Notes: a model not told the origin generated them from the sequence alone. DNA of 64,000 nucleotides from Actinobacillus indolicus (GCF_901764975.1 NZ_CABFKH010000006.1:1-64000), one strand, 5' to 3'. Positions 25,183-34,910 are shown, counted from the first letter of the stretch. Program-made: numbers and translations.

Positions 25183-25256
25183 AACACATTATCTTTGTGT
25201 AAAATCCGCCATCTTTTTTTATCCATTCATTTTAAACGATTGAGGTTTTTCCCATT

Positions 25257-26570
25257 ATGTCTATTCTTTCTCGTTTCCAACTGGCTGAACGTGGTTCTAA
25301 CGTTCGTCAAGAGGTTATCGCAGGTTTAACCACCTTTTTAGCGATGGTTTATTCGGTTATCGTTGTGCCAAGTATGTTAAGCAATGCTGGCTTTCCTGCG
25401 GATTCTGTATTCATTGCCACCTGCTTAGTCGCAGGTTTAGGCTCTATCTTAATCGGCTTATGGGCAAATGCACCGATGGCGATTGGTTGTGCAATTTCTT
25501 TAACTGCTTTCACTGCGTTTAGCTTAGTGTTAGGTCAAGGTATCAGTATTCCTGTTGCACTTGGTGCGATTTTCTTAATGGGTGTGGTTTTTACCCTTGT
25601 CTCTGTCACCGGTATTCGTGCTTGGATTTTACGTAATCTACCGTCAAGCATTGCACACGGTGCAGGTATCGGTATCGGTTTATTCCTATTATTAATTGCA
25701 GCAAACGGTGTCGGATTAGTGGTGAGTAACCAAGCGGGCTTACCAGTAAAAATGGGTGAATTTACCTCATTCCCTGTGATGATGTCATTAATCGGTTTAG
25801 CGGCGATCATTGGTTTAGAACGCTTACAAATAAAAGGCTCTATCCTTTGGGTGATTATCGCGATTACGATTATCGGCTTAATCTTCGACCCAAATGTAAA
25901 ATTTGGCGGTGAAGTGTTCAAATTACCAACCTTTGGCGAAAACTCTCAATTCTTAAATTTAGACATTATGGGGGCATTAAATACCGCGATTTTACCTGTG
26001 GTATTTGCACTTGTTATGACTGCAATCTTTGACGCAACAGGGACAATTCGTGCCGTTGCAGGTCAAGCAAACTTATTAGACAAAGACGGACAAATCATCA
26101 ATGGAGATAAAGCATTAACATCTGACTCTTTAAGTAGCGTACTTTCAGGTTTATTCGGTACTGCACCAGCGGCTGTATATATTGAATCTGCAGCAGGAAC
26201 AGCAGCAGGCGGAAAAACAGGTTTAACAGCGATTGTTGTCGGTGTGTTATTCCTATTTATGCTGTTCTTCCAACCGTTAGCATTCTTAGTACCAGGTTAC
26301 GCAACCGCACCTGCGTTAATGTATGTGGGTTTATTAATGTTAAGCAATGTGTCTAAATTAGACTTTGATGACTTTATCGGTGCAATGTCAGGCTTAGTGT
26401 GTGCGGTATTTATCGTCTTAACGGCAAATATCGTTACAGGTATTATGTTAGGGTTTGCAACTTTAGTGATTGGACGAGTTATCTCCGGTGAATTTAACAA
26501 ATTAAATGTCGGTACTATCGTCATTGCCGTTGCACTTGTTGCATTCTATGCTTTAGGCTACGCCATTTAA
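25257..26570 (+). CDS. ghxP: Guanine/hypoxanthine permease (NCS2 family, GhxP-like)
   Basis: This inner-membrane H+-coupled nucleobase transporter has 437 residues and about 12-14 hydrophobic segments. Sequence runs such as [62 protein letters not shown] and [18 protein letters not shown] match the E. coli GhxP/GhxQ branch better than the AdeP/AdeQ adenine carriers. The PurR box in its promoter independently supports a purine role. The exact base specificity is inferred from similarity. It is monocistronic, ending in a bidirectional terminator shared with trpA. Confidence 0.9.
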   Translation: MSILSRFQLAERGSNVRQEVIAGLTTFLAMVYSVIVVPSMLSNAGFPADSVFIATCLVAGLGSILIGLWANAPMAIGCAISLTAFTAFSLVLGQGISIPVALGAIFLMGVVFTLVSVTGIRAWILRNLPSSIAHGAGIGIGLFLLLIAANGVGLVVSNQAGLPVKMGEFTSFPVMMSLIGLAAIIGLERLQIKGSILWVIIAITIIGLIFDPNVKFGGEVFKLPTFGENSQFLNLDIMGALNTAILPVVFALVMTAIFDATGTIRAVAGQANLLDKDGQIINGDKALTSDSLSSVLSGLFGTAPAAVYIESAAGTAAGGKTGLTAIVVGVLFLFMLFFQPLAFLVPGYATAPALMYVGLLMLSNVSKLDFDDFIGAMSGLVCAVFIVLTANIVTGIMLGFATLVIGRVISGEFNKLNVGTIVIAVALVAFYALGYAI

Positions 26571-26585
26571 TTCATCTTAAATGCG

Positions 26586-26613
26586 AAAAAGGCGAACTAT
26601 GTTCGCCTTTTTT
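26586..26613. terminator. Bidirectional terminator between ghxP and trpA
   Basis: AAAAAGGCGAAC and GTTCGCCTTTTT form a 12-base perfect stem with loop TAT between the convergent genes. Confidence 0.92.
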
Positions 26614-26631
26614 ATCGGATAAAAATAAGAG

Positions 26632-27441
26632 CTAACAAGCGGTCGCTTTCTTCATATTTTTTACAAATTCCCCAAGTTCCGCTAACAACTTTTCTTGATT
26701 ATCCAAATTCCGTTCAATGATTTTTACGATGGCGGAACCTGAAATAGCCCCATCCGCCCCCATTGCTAACGCCTGTTTAACCTGTTGCGGTTCGGCAATG
26801 CCAAAGCCCTGTAAAATCGGCGCAGCATTCGCCTGTTTGAGTTGTACAATCAAATTATCAAGATTCACTGCGTGGTTTTGATTTTCCGCGCTGGTCACGC
26901 CGGCACGGGACACTAAATAGGTATAACCTTCAGTTTTGGTTGCGATCTGTTGAATCGTATCTGCATCAGCATTGGGCGGGCAAATAAAGACCAACTGAAT
27001 CCCATATTTTTTCGCACTTTCAGCAAACTCAGCGGAATAGGCAACTGGCACATCGGCGACTAACACAGCATCCACGCCAGCTTGTTGGCAACGGGCAAAG
27101 AAAACGTTCGCCGTCGGTACGTAAATTAAGTTAGCACAGAGTAACAACCCAATCGGTATCGTCGGATATTTTGCTCTCACTTTTGCCAATAGTTCAAAGC
27201 AGGCATCGGTGCTGAAACCGCCGTCTAATGCACGTTTGTTTGCGGCTTGAATCACAGGACCGTCGAGTAGCGGATCAGAAAACGGAAAACCCAACTCTAA
27301 AGCATCTGCTCCGTTTTCAATCAAGATTTCAATAATCTCAAAAGAACGGTCGAAATCTGGATCACACAAGGTAACAAACGGCACAAACGCTCCTTCATTT
27401 TTCGCTTTTAATTGCGGAAAAAGTGTGTCAAAACGGCTCAT
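26632..27441 (-). CDS. trpA: Tryptophan synthase alpha subunit
   Basis: TrpA cleaves indole-3-glycerol phosphate to indole and glyceraldehyde-3-phosphate, passing indole through a tunnel to TrpB. The 269-residue TIM barrel has the catalytic Glu49 ([10 protein letters not shown]) and Asp60 (LLDGP), as in Salmonella/E. coli TrpA. It overlaps the end of trpB by 4 bases. The last codons include a perfect uptake signal (26635..26644), so the C-terminus is partly written by the USS. Confidence 0.97.
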   Translation of the reverse strand: MSRFDTLFPQLKAKNEGAFVPFVTLCDPDFDRSFEIIEILIENGADALELGFPFSDPLLDGPVIQAANKRALDGGFSTDACFELLAKVRAKYPTIPIGLLLCANLIYVPTANVFFARCQQAGVDAVLVADVPVAYSAEFAESAKKYGIQLVFICPPNADADTIQQIATKTEGYTYLVSRAGVTSAENQNHAVNLDNLIVQLKQANAAPILQGFGIAEPQQVKQALAMGADGAISGSAIVKIIERNLDNQEKLLAELGEFVKNMKKATAC

Positions 27442-28628
27442 TGTGCACCTCCATTTAAAATTTTATCCACCGTGAAAATATCTTTATCGCCCCTACCCGA
27501 CAAATTAACCACTAACAACTGTTCTTTGTCAGGATGTTGTCGAATTAATTTCAACGCATAAGCCAGTGCGTGTGAAGATTCTAATGCAGGAATAATCCCT
27601 TCATTACGGGCTAATAATTGGAAAGCATCGAGCGCTTCTTGGTCGGTAATCGACACATAATCCGCCCGACCAATTGCATTGAGATGTGCGTGTTGCGGAC
27701 CAACAGAAGGGAAATCCAACCCCGCCGAAATTGAATAAGATTCTTCAATCTGTCCATCTTTATCTTGCATAATCGGGGATTTCATACCGAAATAAATGCC
27801 AACAGAACCGTGTTTTAACGGTGCGCCGTATTCACCTGTTTCAATCCCTTTGCCTGCTGGCTCAACCCCAATCAACTTCACGGTTTCTTCCGCGATAAAA
27901 TCGGTAAACATACCAATGGCATTTGAACCGCCGCCCACCGCTGCAATCACTGCATCCGGCAAACGCCCTTCTTTTTCCAAAATTTGACGTTTAGTTTCTT
28001 CGCCAATCATCTTCTGAAATTCACGAACAATGGTCGGGAACGGGTGTGGACCTGCAGCCGTTCCAAGTAAATAATGCGTGGTTTCATAGTTTGCTGCCCA
28101 ATCCCGCATCGCTTCACAGCACGCATCTTTTAAGGAGCAAGAACCTTTTTCAACTGGAATCACCTCCGCCCCCATTAAACGCATACGAAACACATTTGGC
28201 GATTGGCGTTCTACATCTTTCGCCCCCATATACACGACACAAGGCATATCCAACATAGCACAGGCAAGCGCCGTTGCTACGCCGTGTTGCCCTGCGCCTG
28301 TTTCTGCAATGATTCGGGTTTTGCCCATTCGTTTTGCCAATAAAATTTGCCCTAACACTTGGTTAGTTTTATGTGCCCCGCCGTGTAACAAATCTTCCCG
28401 TTTTAAATAGAGTTTGGTTTTCGAGCCTTTGGTCAAGTTACGACATAAGGTCAATGCCGTTGGACGACCTGCGTAGTTTTTGAGTAAGTCGGTAAATTCT
28501 TTTTGAAATTCAGGATCGTTTTGTGCATCAACAAAAGCTTGTTCAAGCTTTTTCAACACTGGCACGAGAATTTCGGGTACATACATACCACCAAATTCAC
28601 CAAAGTAGGGATTAAGAAGTGTAGTCAT
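27438..28628 (-). CDS. trpB: Tryptophan synthase beta subunit
   Basis: TrpB is the PLP enzyme that condenses indole with serine to give tryptophan. The 396-residue protein carries PLP Lys87 (HGGAHKTNQ), the phosphate-binding [10 protein letters not shown] and the catalytic Glu within ETGAGQHG. trpBA form a two-gene operon; the trpEGDC genes are not nearby, which is the split arrangement also known in H. influenzae. A TrpR operator lies 45 bases upstream. Confidence 0.97.
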   Translation of the reverse strand: MTTLLNPYFGEFGGMYVPEILVPVLKKLEQAFVDAQNDPEFQKEFTDLLKNYAGRPTALTLCRNLTKGSKTKLYLKREDLLHGGAHKTNQVLGQILLAKRMGKTRIIAETGAGQHGVATALACAMLDMPCVVYMGAKDVERQSPNVFRMRLMGAEVIPVEKGSCSLKDACCEAMRDWAANYETTHYLLGTAAGPHPFPTIVREFQKMIGEETKRQILEKEGRLPDAVIAAVGGGSNAIGMFTDFIAEETVKLIGVEPAGKGIETGEYGAPLKHGSVGIYFGMKSPIMQDKDGQIEESYSISAGLDFPSVGPQHAHLNAIGRADYVSITDQEALDAFQLLARNEGIIPALESSHALAYALKLIRQHPDKEQLLVVNLSGRGDKDIFTVDKILNGGAQ

Positions 28629-28672
28629 ATTGCTTCCTTGATAAATTCAAAATCAGTCAAAGTGATTGAAGT

Positions 28673-28690
28673 GTACTATCAAACTAGTAC
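28673..28690 (-). promoter_or_regulatory. TrpR operator of trpBA
   Basis: On the minus strand GTACTAGTTTGATAGTAC has perfect half-sites GTACTA / TAGTAC and closely resembles the E. coli trp operator core ACTAGTTAACTAGT. It overlaps a likely -10 (TAGTTT) that lies 18 bases from TTTACA. Confidence 0.75.
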
Positions 28691-28725
28691 AAAAGAAAGC
28701 AAAATGTAAAATTTTTTACAGAAGT

Positions 28726-28752
28726 GGCCGCTTGTAACGATTACAAGCGGTC
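28726..28752. repeat. Inverted uptake-signal pair between ydfG and trpB
   Basis: CCGCTTGTAA and TTACAAGCGG face each other with a 3-base loop; the left copy has GGCCGCTTGT, one base off the USS consensus. The hairpin is downstream of ydfG and upstream of the trpB promoter. Confidence 0.65.
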
Positions 28753-28780
28753 AGATTTGAAGGATTTTTTGCAAATAGGA

Positions 28781-29530
28781 TTAACTTCTTGCCACCGATA
28801 AGGGTGCAAAACTTTGTGCAACAGGCATCACTTCAATACGGTTAATATTGACATGTGGCGGCTGTTGATTTAGCCACAACACAATATCAGCAATGTCTTC
28901 AGGTTTCACATATTGTACATTTTCATACAGTTTTGCCGCTTTTTCGTCATCACCTTTAAAACGCACATTAGAGAACTCTGTTCCACCACATAAACCTGGC
29001 TCAACGTTGCTCACTCGAATTGCCGTTCCCGCTAAATCCGCTCTCAAGTTCAAACTGAACTGTTTCACAAAGGCTTTTGTACCGCCATATACATTGCCTC
29101 CAGGGTAAGCATAAGTGCCTGCAATCGATCCCAAATTGATAATATGCCCAACATTACGTTCAACCATTTCTGGCAGAATTAAGCGAGTGACTGTCACTAA
29201 GCCTTTGATATTGGTATCAATCATCTGATACCAATCGTTTAAATCGGTTTTATGTGCAGGTTCTAACCCCAAGGCTAACCCTGCATTATTCACCAATAAA
29301 TCGACTTGTTGCCAACCTTCAGGGCGGTTGTTCAACGCCTGTGTGGTCTGTTCAACATCGCTGACATCAAACGCAAGCGGTAAGAAATGCTCACCAAATT
29401 CCGCTTTGAGTGCATTCAACCGTTCAATACGTCTGCCTGTGCCGATCACCTTATAACCTGCTTGAATTAATATTTTACAAATGGCTAAGCCAAAACCTGC
29501 GGTTGCGCCTGTTACTAATGCTGTTTTCAT
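28781..29530 (-). CDS. ydfG: NADP-dependent 3-hydroxy acid dehydrogenase YdfG
   Basis: YdfG is a short-chain dehydrogenase that oxidises L-serine, L-allo-threonine and related 3-hydroxy acids, and reduces malonic semialdehyde, using NADP. The 249-residue Rossmann protein has TGATAGFG at the N-terminus, the NNAGLALG motif and the catalytic Tyr-Lys pair in YGGTKAFVKQF. The diagnostic EPGLCGGTEFSNVRFKGDD run is shared with E. coli YdfG. ATG 29530 follows AGGAGAAAAG; the frame is open 14 codons further up. It follows the ycgN gene after a uptake-signal hairpin. Confidence 0.94.
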   Translation of the reverse strand: MKTALVTGATAGFGLAICKILIQAGYKVIGTGRRIERLNALKAEFGEHFLPLAFDVSDVEQTTQALNNRPEGWQQVDLLVNNAGLALGLEPAHKTDLNDWYQMIDTNIKGLVTVTRLILPEMVERNVGHIINLGSIAGTYAYPGGNVYGGTKAFVKQFSLNLRADLAGTAIRVSNVEPGLCGGTEFSNVRFKGDDEKAAKLYENVQYVKPEDIADIVLWLNQQPPHVNINRIEVMPVAQSFAPLSVARS

Positions 29531-29570
29531 CTTTTCTCCTGTTTTCTTAATACTTTTTAAACTAGATAAC

Positions 29571-29617
29571 ACAAGCGGTCTAATTTTGCAAAATTTTTGC
29601 AGAATCAGACCGCTTGT
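29571..29617. repeat. Inverted uptake-signal pair between ycgN and ydfG
   Basis: ACAAGCGGTCT and AGACCGCTTGT are perfect 11-base inverted copies with a 25-base loop containing TTTTGCAAAATTTTTGCA. The right arm reaches the ycgN stop codon. It may act as terminator or attenuator on the minus strand. Confidence 0.7.
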
Positions 29618-30072
29618 TACACTTCATCTATCACAAACTCAAACCAATCAATCACATCTTTTTCGTGAATACCGTTAGGAATTAACACCCCAGCTCTTTT
29701 CACTGAATTGGGATCTTGTGAAATCAATGGGTGCCAATCAAACAACGGCTTACCTTCGTAAATCAGTCGATAAGCACAGGTTTTCGGCAACCAGCCAAAA
29801 TCGGGTAAGTTCTTTTTGGTGAGTTTGGTGCAATCTTTTTCGATTTTGAAACGATCAGCATAGTTAGTACAACGCCCTGTATTTACATCAAGCAAATTAC
29901 AGGCGACGGAGGTGTAATACAGTCGTTCCCGTTTGCCTCTGCCTTGAATATATTTACGATAGCAACATTTACCGCAGCCGTCACATAGGGCTTCCCACTC
30001 GGCTTCATTCATTTCAAGCAGTGTTTTGGTTTGCCAAAAAAGCGGTGTGATCTGAAGATTTTTTTGCAACAT
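29617..30072 (-). CDS. YcgN/UPF0260 family cysteine-cluster protein
   Basis: This 151-residue protein resembles E. coli YcgN (UPF0260). The characteristic pattern is CDGCGKCCYRKYI near residues 30-42, followed by Cys residues in VACNLLD, GRCTNY, KDCTKL and KTCAYRL. This many conserved cysteines suggests a metal or Fe-S site, but the function is not established. Its ATG overlaps the TAA stop of ybjQ (TAATG), so the two are translationally coupled. Confidence 0.88.
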   Translation of the reverse strand: MLQKNLQITPLFWQTKTLLEMNEAEWEALCDGCGKCCYRKYIQGRGKRERLYYTSVACNLLDVNTGRCTNYADRFKIEKDCTKLTKKNLPDFGWLPKTCAYRLIYEGKPLFDWHPLISQDPNSVKRAGVLIPNGIHEKDVIDWFEFVIDEV

Positions 30073-30392
30073 TAACGAATCACAACCGCAGTGCCAGTCG
30101 CAACCACGATAAACATACCTTTGTCACCGCCCATTGATTGATATTCCATAGACACACCGACAACGGCGTTTGCGCCAACTTTTTTCGCTTCTTTTTCTAA
30201 TTCTTCCAAGGCTTCTTTTCTCGCACTATTTAATTTGCTTTCATAAGCGCCTGAACGTCCGCCAATGACATCTGTGATACCCGCTAAAAAATCACGGATA
30301 AAGTTTGCACCTGACACGACTTCACCAAAAACTAATCCTTTGTACTCAACGATTTGGTGATTTTCAATATTTGGGGTTGTGGTAATAATCAT
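30072..30392 (-). CDS. ybjQ: YbjQ/UPF0145 family protein
   Basis: This 106-residue cytoplasmic protein belongs to the YbjQ family of pentameric/decameric proteins sometimes annotated as heavy-metal-binding; no activity is firmly known. Diagnostic segments are VSGANFIRDFLAGITDVIGGRSGAYE and VGANAVVGVSMEY, which match E. coli YbjQ. It starts 7 bases after rdgB and overlaps ycgN by one base, giving an rdgB-ybjQ-ycgN operon. Confidence 0.92.
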   Translation of the reverse strand: MIITTTPNIENHQIVEYKGLVFGEVVSGANFIRDFLAGITDVIGGRSGAYESKLNSARKEALEELEKEAKKVGANAVVGVSMEYQSMGGDKGMFIVVATGTAVVIR

Positions 30393-30399
30393 AATGTTC

Positions 30400-30993
30400 C
30401 TATTTCAATTGTTGTTTAAGAGATTGTAATGCAATCGCTCTATGGGAGATTTTTTTCTTTTCGACGGTTTCAAGTTCTGCAAAGGTGCCGTTTTTAGGGG
30501 GATAGAAAAATAGAGGATCGTAGCCAAAACCATTTGAACCACGTTCTTCACGCAAAATTTGTCCGTAGCATTCGCCTATCGCAATTTTTGGAGTCGGATC
30601 GGTCGGGTGCTGTAACATCACAATACAACTGACAAATTTTGCAATGCGATCTTCATCGGAAACACTTTCCATTTCAGCGAGTAATTTTTGGCGATTGGCT
30701 TGATCGTTCCCTTCTTCACCGGCATAACGAGCAGAATAAAGCCCCGGTTCACCGCCCAATGCTTCTACCGCTAAACCTGAGTCATCGGCAATCGCAGGTA
30801 ACCCTGTCATTTGTGATGCATAACGAGCTTTAATCAGTGCATTTTCCACAAAGGTTAAACCAGTTTCTTCTGGGCCTTGAATGCCAAATTCACTTTGGGC
30901 AATTACTTCAAAGCCAAATTCAGCTAACACATCAGCCATTTCTTTCACTTTGCCTTGATTGCCCGTGGCAAGGACAATTTTGGTTTTGTTCAT
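30400..30993 (-). CDS. rdgB: dITP/XTP pyrophosphatase RdgB
   Basis: RdgB removes non-canonical purine nucleotides (dITP, XTP) by hydrolysing them to monophosphates. The 197-residue protein (same length as E. coli) has [15 protein letters not shown] at the N-terminus, the catalytic [11 protein letters not shown] and GYDPLF, and the C-terminal SHRAIAL. The ATG at 30993 has AGGAAAATAGA ahead of it; the frame is open seven codons further upstream. Confidence 0.96.
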   Translation of the reverse strand: MNKTKIVLATGNQGKVKEMADVLAEFGFEVIAQSEFGIQGPEETGLTFVENALIKARYASQMTGLPAIADDSGLAVEALGGEPGLYSARYAGEEGNDQANRQKLLAEMESVSDEDRIAKFVSCIVMLQHPTDPTPKIAIGECYGQILREERGSNGFGYDPLFFYPPKNGTFAELETVEKKKISHRAIALQSLKQQLK

Positions 30994-31030
30994 TCTATTT
31001 TCCTGTTTTTGCAAAATTTTTATTAAATCA

Positions 31031-31040
31031 GACCGCTTGT
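31031..31040 (-). repeat. DNA uptake signal sequence (USS), perfect
   Basis: GACCGCTTGT, a minus-strand USS, lies between lpxL and rdgB immediately after the lpxL stop. Confidence 0.75.
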
Positions 31041-31041
31041 T

Positions 31042-31977
31042 TTAATACAAACTCGGATCGCTCTCATTCGGTCGGGTTTTAAAACGGCGATGTAACCACA
31101 TATATTGGCTCTGTGCTTGCATAATCTCGCTTTCTACGACCTTGTTCATTAAGGTAGCTGTGTCTATATCATTTTCACACAGACTAAAATCTACTGCTGG
31201 GCTAATTTTAACGGTATAGCCTGAAAAATCCTCGTTTCGCATTGGGGTGAACGGCACAATAACGCTATTAGGTGCTGAACGTAATAACATTCTCGTTCCA
31301 GCTGTCGTACAGGCTTCTTTTACGGCAAAAAATGGCACAAAGACACTGTTTTTGCGTCCGTAATCGTGATCAGGGGCATACCAAATGGTTTCACCTGCCC
31401 GAAGTACTTTAATCATTCCACGTAAATCTTTGCGATCTAGCATGGCTTTGTTAGAACGTACTCGCCCACGAAATTGAATCCAATCTAACAGCGGATTATC
31501 ATTCGGGCGATACACGCCAATCCCTTGATGATGAAGCCCAACAATTCTTGCGCCAAGTTCAAGGGTCAAGAAATGGACACCGACAAAAATAACTCCCGTG
31601 CCTTCAGGCTGATTTTTCAGATGTTCCAGCCCTTCTATTTTTGACCATTTGAGAATACGTTCATCTGACCAAAACCACGCCATCCCTGTTTCAATAATTG
31701 CCATTCCGACGGATTCAGCATTTTTCGCTAAAATCTCATCAATTTGACTAGCGGTATAATCAGGAAAACAAAGTTCCAAATTCCGTTTAGCAATTCGCAT
31801 ACGGCGCTTACCAAAACCTAGGCGGGTAAACAGTTTGCCTAAGCCCTTGCCAATTTTCACTAAAATCGGATAAGGCAGTGCCAAGATCAGTTTAAAAATC
31901 CCCAATCCGAGCCATAACCCCCAATACTTTGGATGTAAAAAATCTCGTTGAAAAGGGGGAAGTTGTTTGTCTATCAT
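31042..31977 (-). CDS. lpxL: Kdo2-lipid IVA acyltransferase LpxL (HtrB)
   Basis: LpxL/HtrB adds the first secondary acyl chain to Kdo2-lipid IVA at the inner membrane. The 311-residue protein has an N-terminal membrane segment (GLWLGLGIFKLILALPYPIL) and the acyltransferase catalytic H-x4-E in GVHFLTLELGARI. It also has the GIGVYRPNDNP and YAPDHDYG motifs and closely follows H. influenzae HtrB. The ATG at 31977 overlaps the stop of the DUF4298 gene (TAATG). The acyl chain specificity (lauroyl versus myristoyl) cannot be read from sequence. Confidence 0.94.
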   Translation of the reverse strand: MIDKQLPPFQRDFLHPKYWGLWLGLGIFKLILALPYPILVKIGKGLGKLFTRLGFGKRRMRIAKRNLELCFPDYTASQIDEILAKNAESVGMAIIETGMAWFWSDERILKWSKIEGLEHLKNQPEGTGVIFVGVHFLTLELGARIVGLHHQGIGVYRPNDNPLLDWIQFRGRVRSNKAMLDRKDLRGMIKVLRAGETIWYAPDHDYGRKNSVFVPFFAVKEACTTAGTRMLLRSAPNSVIVPFTPMRNEDFSGYTVKISPAVDFSLCENDIDTATLMNKVVESEIMQAQSQYMWLHRRFKTRPNESDPSLY

Positions 31978-32288
31978 TATGTTGTTTCCATTGATTTCAC
32001 TGAAAGGCGAATCCATTCCAGTGCAATTTCTCGATGAACGAGCAATAAATTATACACCGCATCTTCACTCAATACGCCTCGTATCATATCTGTGGGAATT
32101 TCCCCTCGCTCATCTGCATTATAATCATCTTGCCACTCATCAGCATAATAATTTTCTAATTCTCGAATTTTGGGCAAAATAGATGCCCACGATTGCTGAA
32201 GCTGTTCCATTTTATTCATTAGACTATTTGCTTCATTCAAAATCTGTTCCATTTCACGAATTTTCGCCAAGCGAGTTTCTGATAACAT
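31977..32288 (-). CDS. DUF4298 domain protein
   Basis: This is a 103-residue, acidic, helical protein (LSETRLAKIREMEQILNEANSLMNKMEQLQQSW...). I recognise it as DUF4298; the function is unknown. The chosen ATG has the very strong ribosome-binding site GGAGGT; the frame continues 14 codons upstream without such a site. It is coupled to lpxL by a one-base stop/start overlap. Whether it affects lipid A acylation is not known. Confidence 0.82.
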   Translation of the reverse strand: MLSETRLAKIREMEQILNEANSLMNKMEQLQQSWASILPKIRELENYYADEWQDDYNADERGEIPTDMIRGVLSEDAVYNLLLVHREIALEWIRLSVKSMETT

Positions 32289-32381
32289 CGTACCTCCAAA
32301 AAATATCGTTGGAATTATAGTCAAAAACAATAAAAAAGTGTTAAGTAGATCAAGTTTTTAATATTTGATTCGATTTGGGGC

Positions 32382-32410
32382 TTGAAATTTTGGAGTGAAA
32401 GGCATAATTT
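32382..32410 (+). promoter_or_regulatory. raiA promoter
   Basis: TTGAAA (32382..32387) and TAATTT (32405..32410) are spaced by 17 bases, about 50 bases upstream of the raiA ATG. Confidence 0.45.
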
Positions 32411-32460
32411 GAAGTCATCCATTAATCGACCAACAAGGTCATAATAAAGAGGTAAATGCT

Positions 32461-32787
32461 ATGACAATCAATATTTCAAGCAAACAAATGGAAGTGACTC
32501 CTGCAATTCGTACACATATTGAGGAGCGTTTAGCTAAACTGAATAAATGGCAAACCCAGTTAATTAACCCTCACTTTATTATTCATAAACTCCCAAATGG
32601 CTATGAAGTTGAAGCATCTATTGGTACACCTGTTGGTGACTTATTTGCTAAAGCACAAGATGATGATCTTTATAAAGCAATTAATGAAGTGGAAACTAAA
32701 CTTGAAACACAATTAAATAAGCAGAAACACAAAGGTGAAGCACGTCGAGCAGAAGACAGCATTAAAAAAGCAAATGAATCCCTTTAA
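32461..32787 (+). CDS. raiA: Ribosome-associated inhibitor/hibernation factor RaiA (YfiA)
   Basis: RaiA binds the 30S decoding region and inactivates ribosomes during cold shock and stationary phase. The 108-residue protein is close to H. influenzae YfiA (HI0257). It shows the family N-terminus [30 protein letters not shown], the core [19 protein letters not shown], and the basic [21 protein letters not shown] helix that contacts rRNA. AGAGG precedes the ATG. It is monocistronic with its own terminator. Confidence 0.95.
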   Translation: MTINISSKQMEVTPAIRTHIEERLAKLNKWQTQLINPHFIIHKLPNGYEVEASIGTPVGDLFAKAQDDDLYKAINEVETKLETQLNKQKHKGEARRAEDSIKKANESL

Positions 32788-32830
32788 AGAGTCAAATTCG
32801 GAAAATATGATACTTTAAAATAACAGAGAG

Positions 32831-32857
32831 AAGGACTGACAAAATCAGTCCTTTTTT
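32831..32857 (+). terminator. raiA terminator
   Basis: AAGGACTGA and TCAGTCCTT form a 9-base perfect stem with a 5-base loop, followed by TTTT. Confidence 0.9.
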
Positions 32858-32876
32858 GCATCACCTATACAGCGAA

Positions 32877-34823
32877 TTAATTCACGCCATTTTTAATATT
32901 CTCAAGCGCTTCCCAACGTTCAAATGCTTGCTCCAACGCCATTTCAGTATCTGCCAATTTTTGTAACTGAGCTTGAGTATAGCTAGGATCTTTAGCAAAG
33001 AAATCCGCACTATTCACTTCGGCTTGTAAGGCTTCAATTTCTGCTTCAAGCTGTTCCATTTTTTCAGGCAGGGCTTCTAGCTCTCGTTGGTCTTTGTAAG
33101 AGAGTTTGACTTTTTTAGCCATATCTTGTTTTGGCTTTTCAGCTTCAACAAGCGGTGCTTTCTCTTCAATTTTTTGCACATTTTTCACTGAATCTGACCG
33201 CTTGTTTGCTTCTAATATTGCAAAATAATTCGCCTGTTGTTGCTTCGCATCGTGGTAGCCACCGATATATTTATTCACGACCCCTTCGCCTTCAAAGATG
33301 TAGCATTCCGTTGCAGTATTGTCGATAAATTGGCGGTCGTGGCTGACTATAATCAAAGTGCCTTGATAATCCGCCAACATCTCTTCCAGTAGCTCTAAGG
33401 TTTCTACATCAAGGTCGTTGGTGGGTTCGTCCAAAATCAGTAAGTTATTTGGTTTCAACAATAATTTGGCTAATAACAAGCGGTTACGCTCACCGCCCGA
33501 TAAGGCTTTGACTGGGGTCATCGCTCGTTTTGGTGGAAATAAGAAATCTTGCAAATAGCCAAGAACGTGGCGTTTTACCCCATTGACTTCAATATCTTGC
33601 TTACCGTCCGCTACGTTGTCCATCACCGTCTTTTCAGGATCAAGCTCTGCACGGTATTGATCGAAATAGGCAACTTCTAGCTTGGTTCCGCAACGTACTG
33701 TTCCTGCTGTCGGTTGAATTTCGCCAAGCAATAACTTAATCAACGTCGTTTTACCAATCCCGTTTGCACCGATAAAGGCAATTTTATCGCCACGCAAAAT
33801 CGTAGTGCTGAAGTTTTTCAGCAAGGTTTTGCCTGCCACTTCGTAGCTGGCATTTTCCACTTCAAATACAATTTTGCCTGAACGAGCGGTCTGATCGAGC
33901 TGAATTTTTACCGTGCCTTGTACTTCTCGGCGTGCTTTACGTTCTTCTCGCAAGGCTTTCAAGGCTCGCACACGTCCTTCATTACGAGTGCGACGAGCTT
34001 TAATCCCTTGGCGGATCCAAACTTCTTCTTGGGCTAATTTTTTATCAAACAGCTCATTTTGTAAGGCTTCTACACGCAAGTCTTCGGCTTTGGTTTCAAG
34101 GTAAACATCGTAATTACTTGGATAGGAAACCAGTTTGCCCCGATCTAAATCGACAATGCGAGTTGCCATTTTGCGAATAAAAGCACGGTCGTGAGAGATG
34201 AAAATAATACTGCCTTTAAACTCTAATAACAGATTTTCTAACCAAGCTATCGTGTCCACGTCTAAATGGTTGGTCGGTTCGTCCAACAGTAACACATCAG
34301 GATCCGCCACCAATGCACGAGCCAACGCCGCACGGCGAACCCAACCGCCCGACAGCTCACACAACCGTTTTTCAGGATCAAGCTCTAACAGCTTCAAAGT
34401 ATCTTGAATACGATTTTCAAACTGCCAACCGTTAGCGTGTTCCAGTTGAGCCTGAACTTGCGAAAGTTGCGACATCAGCGTATCGCTGTAATCTGTCAGC
34501 ATTTGTTGCGAAATGTGGTGATATTGCTTTAAAAGATCGGCTAAATGTGCGATCCCTTCTGCGACATAATCAAACACAGTATCTTCAATATGTCGGGGCG
34601 GATCTTGTTCTAAACGGGTGACAACAATATCTTTTTCAAAAATCAATTTGCCATCGTCTAGCTGAACTTCGCCAGCAAGCACTTTCATTAAGGTCGATTT
34701 GCCTGCCCCGTTTCGTCCGACAAGACAGACACGCTCGCCCTGTTCAATGTGTAATTCAGTATGATCAAGTAGTGGATGATCGCCAAAGCCTAAATAGGCG
34801 TTAGAAAGGTTAATTAAAGCCAT
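32877..34823 (-). CDS. uup: ABC-F family ATPase Uup
   Basis: Uup is a soluble ABC-F protein with two ATPase domains; in E. coli it affects transposon excision and ribosome-related functions. The 648-residue product has Walker A GRNGAGKS and GANGIGKT and signatures LSGGWVRRAALARAL and LSGGERNRLLLAKLL. Two Walker B LLDEPTNHLDVDT / LILDEPTNDLDVET segments and a C-terminal coiled coil of about 80 residues complete the fold. The linker before the coiled coil (about residues 547-576) is encoded by two opposed uptake signals. Its start at 34823 matches E. coli Uup; the frame is open ten codons further upstream. Confidence 0.95.
   Translation of the reverse strand: MALINLSNAYLGFGDHPLLDHTELHIEQGERVCLVGRNGAGKSTLMKVLAGEVQLDDGKLIFEKDIVVTRLEQDPPRHIEDTVFDYVAEGIAHLADLLKQYHHISQQMLTDYSDTLMSQLSQVQAQLEHANGWQFENRIQDTLKLLELDPEKRLCELSGGWVRRAALARALVADPDVLLLDEPTNHLDVDTIAWLENLLLEFKGSIIFISHDRAFIRKMATRIVDLDRGKLVSYPSNYDVYLETKAEDLRVEALQNELFDKKLAQEEVWIRQGIKARRTRNEGRVRALKALREERKARREVQGTVKIQLDQTARSGKIVFEVENASYEVAGKTLLKNFSTTILRGDKIAFIGANGIGKTTLIKLLLGEIQPTAGTVRCGTKLEVAYFDQYRAELDPEKTVMDNVADGKQDIEVNGVKRHVLGYLQDFLFPPKRAMTPVKALSGGERNRLLLAKLLLKPNNLLILDEPTNDLDVETLELLEEMLADYQGTLIIVSHDRQFIDNTATECYIFEGEGVVNKYIGGYHDAKQQQANYFAILEANKRSDSVKNVQKIEEKAPLVEAEKPKQDMAKKVKLSYKDQRELEALPEKMEQLEAEIEALQAEVNSADFFAKDPSYTQAQLQKLADTEMALEQAFERWEALENIKNGVN
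33148..33205. repeat. Inverted uptake-signal pair inside uup
   Basis: ACAAGCGGT (33148..33156) and GACCGCTTGT (33196..33205) lie within the uup coding sequence, with TTTTTTGCA tails between them. They encode part of the flexible linker before the C-terminal coiled coil. Confidence 0.7.
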
Positions 34824-34910
34824 AGAATATCTGTTGAAATAAAAATTTCGCAAATTTTAGCAGTTTTCCCACCGCTTGTAAGCGGTTAGATTGGCGTAAG
34901 ATTTTGCAAA

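Noticed and set aside
25535-25921. 128-codon minus-strand frame
   Set aside because: It is antisense to the purine permease; the Ile/Pro/Thr-rich composition is the mirror of transmembrane codons.
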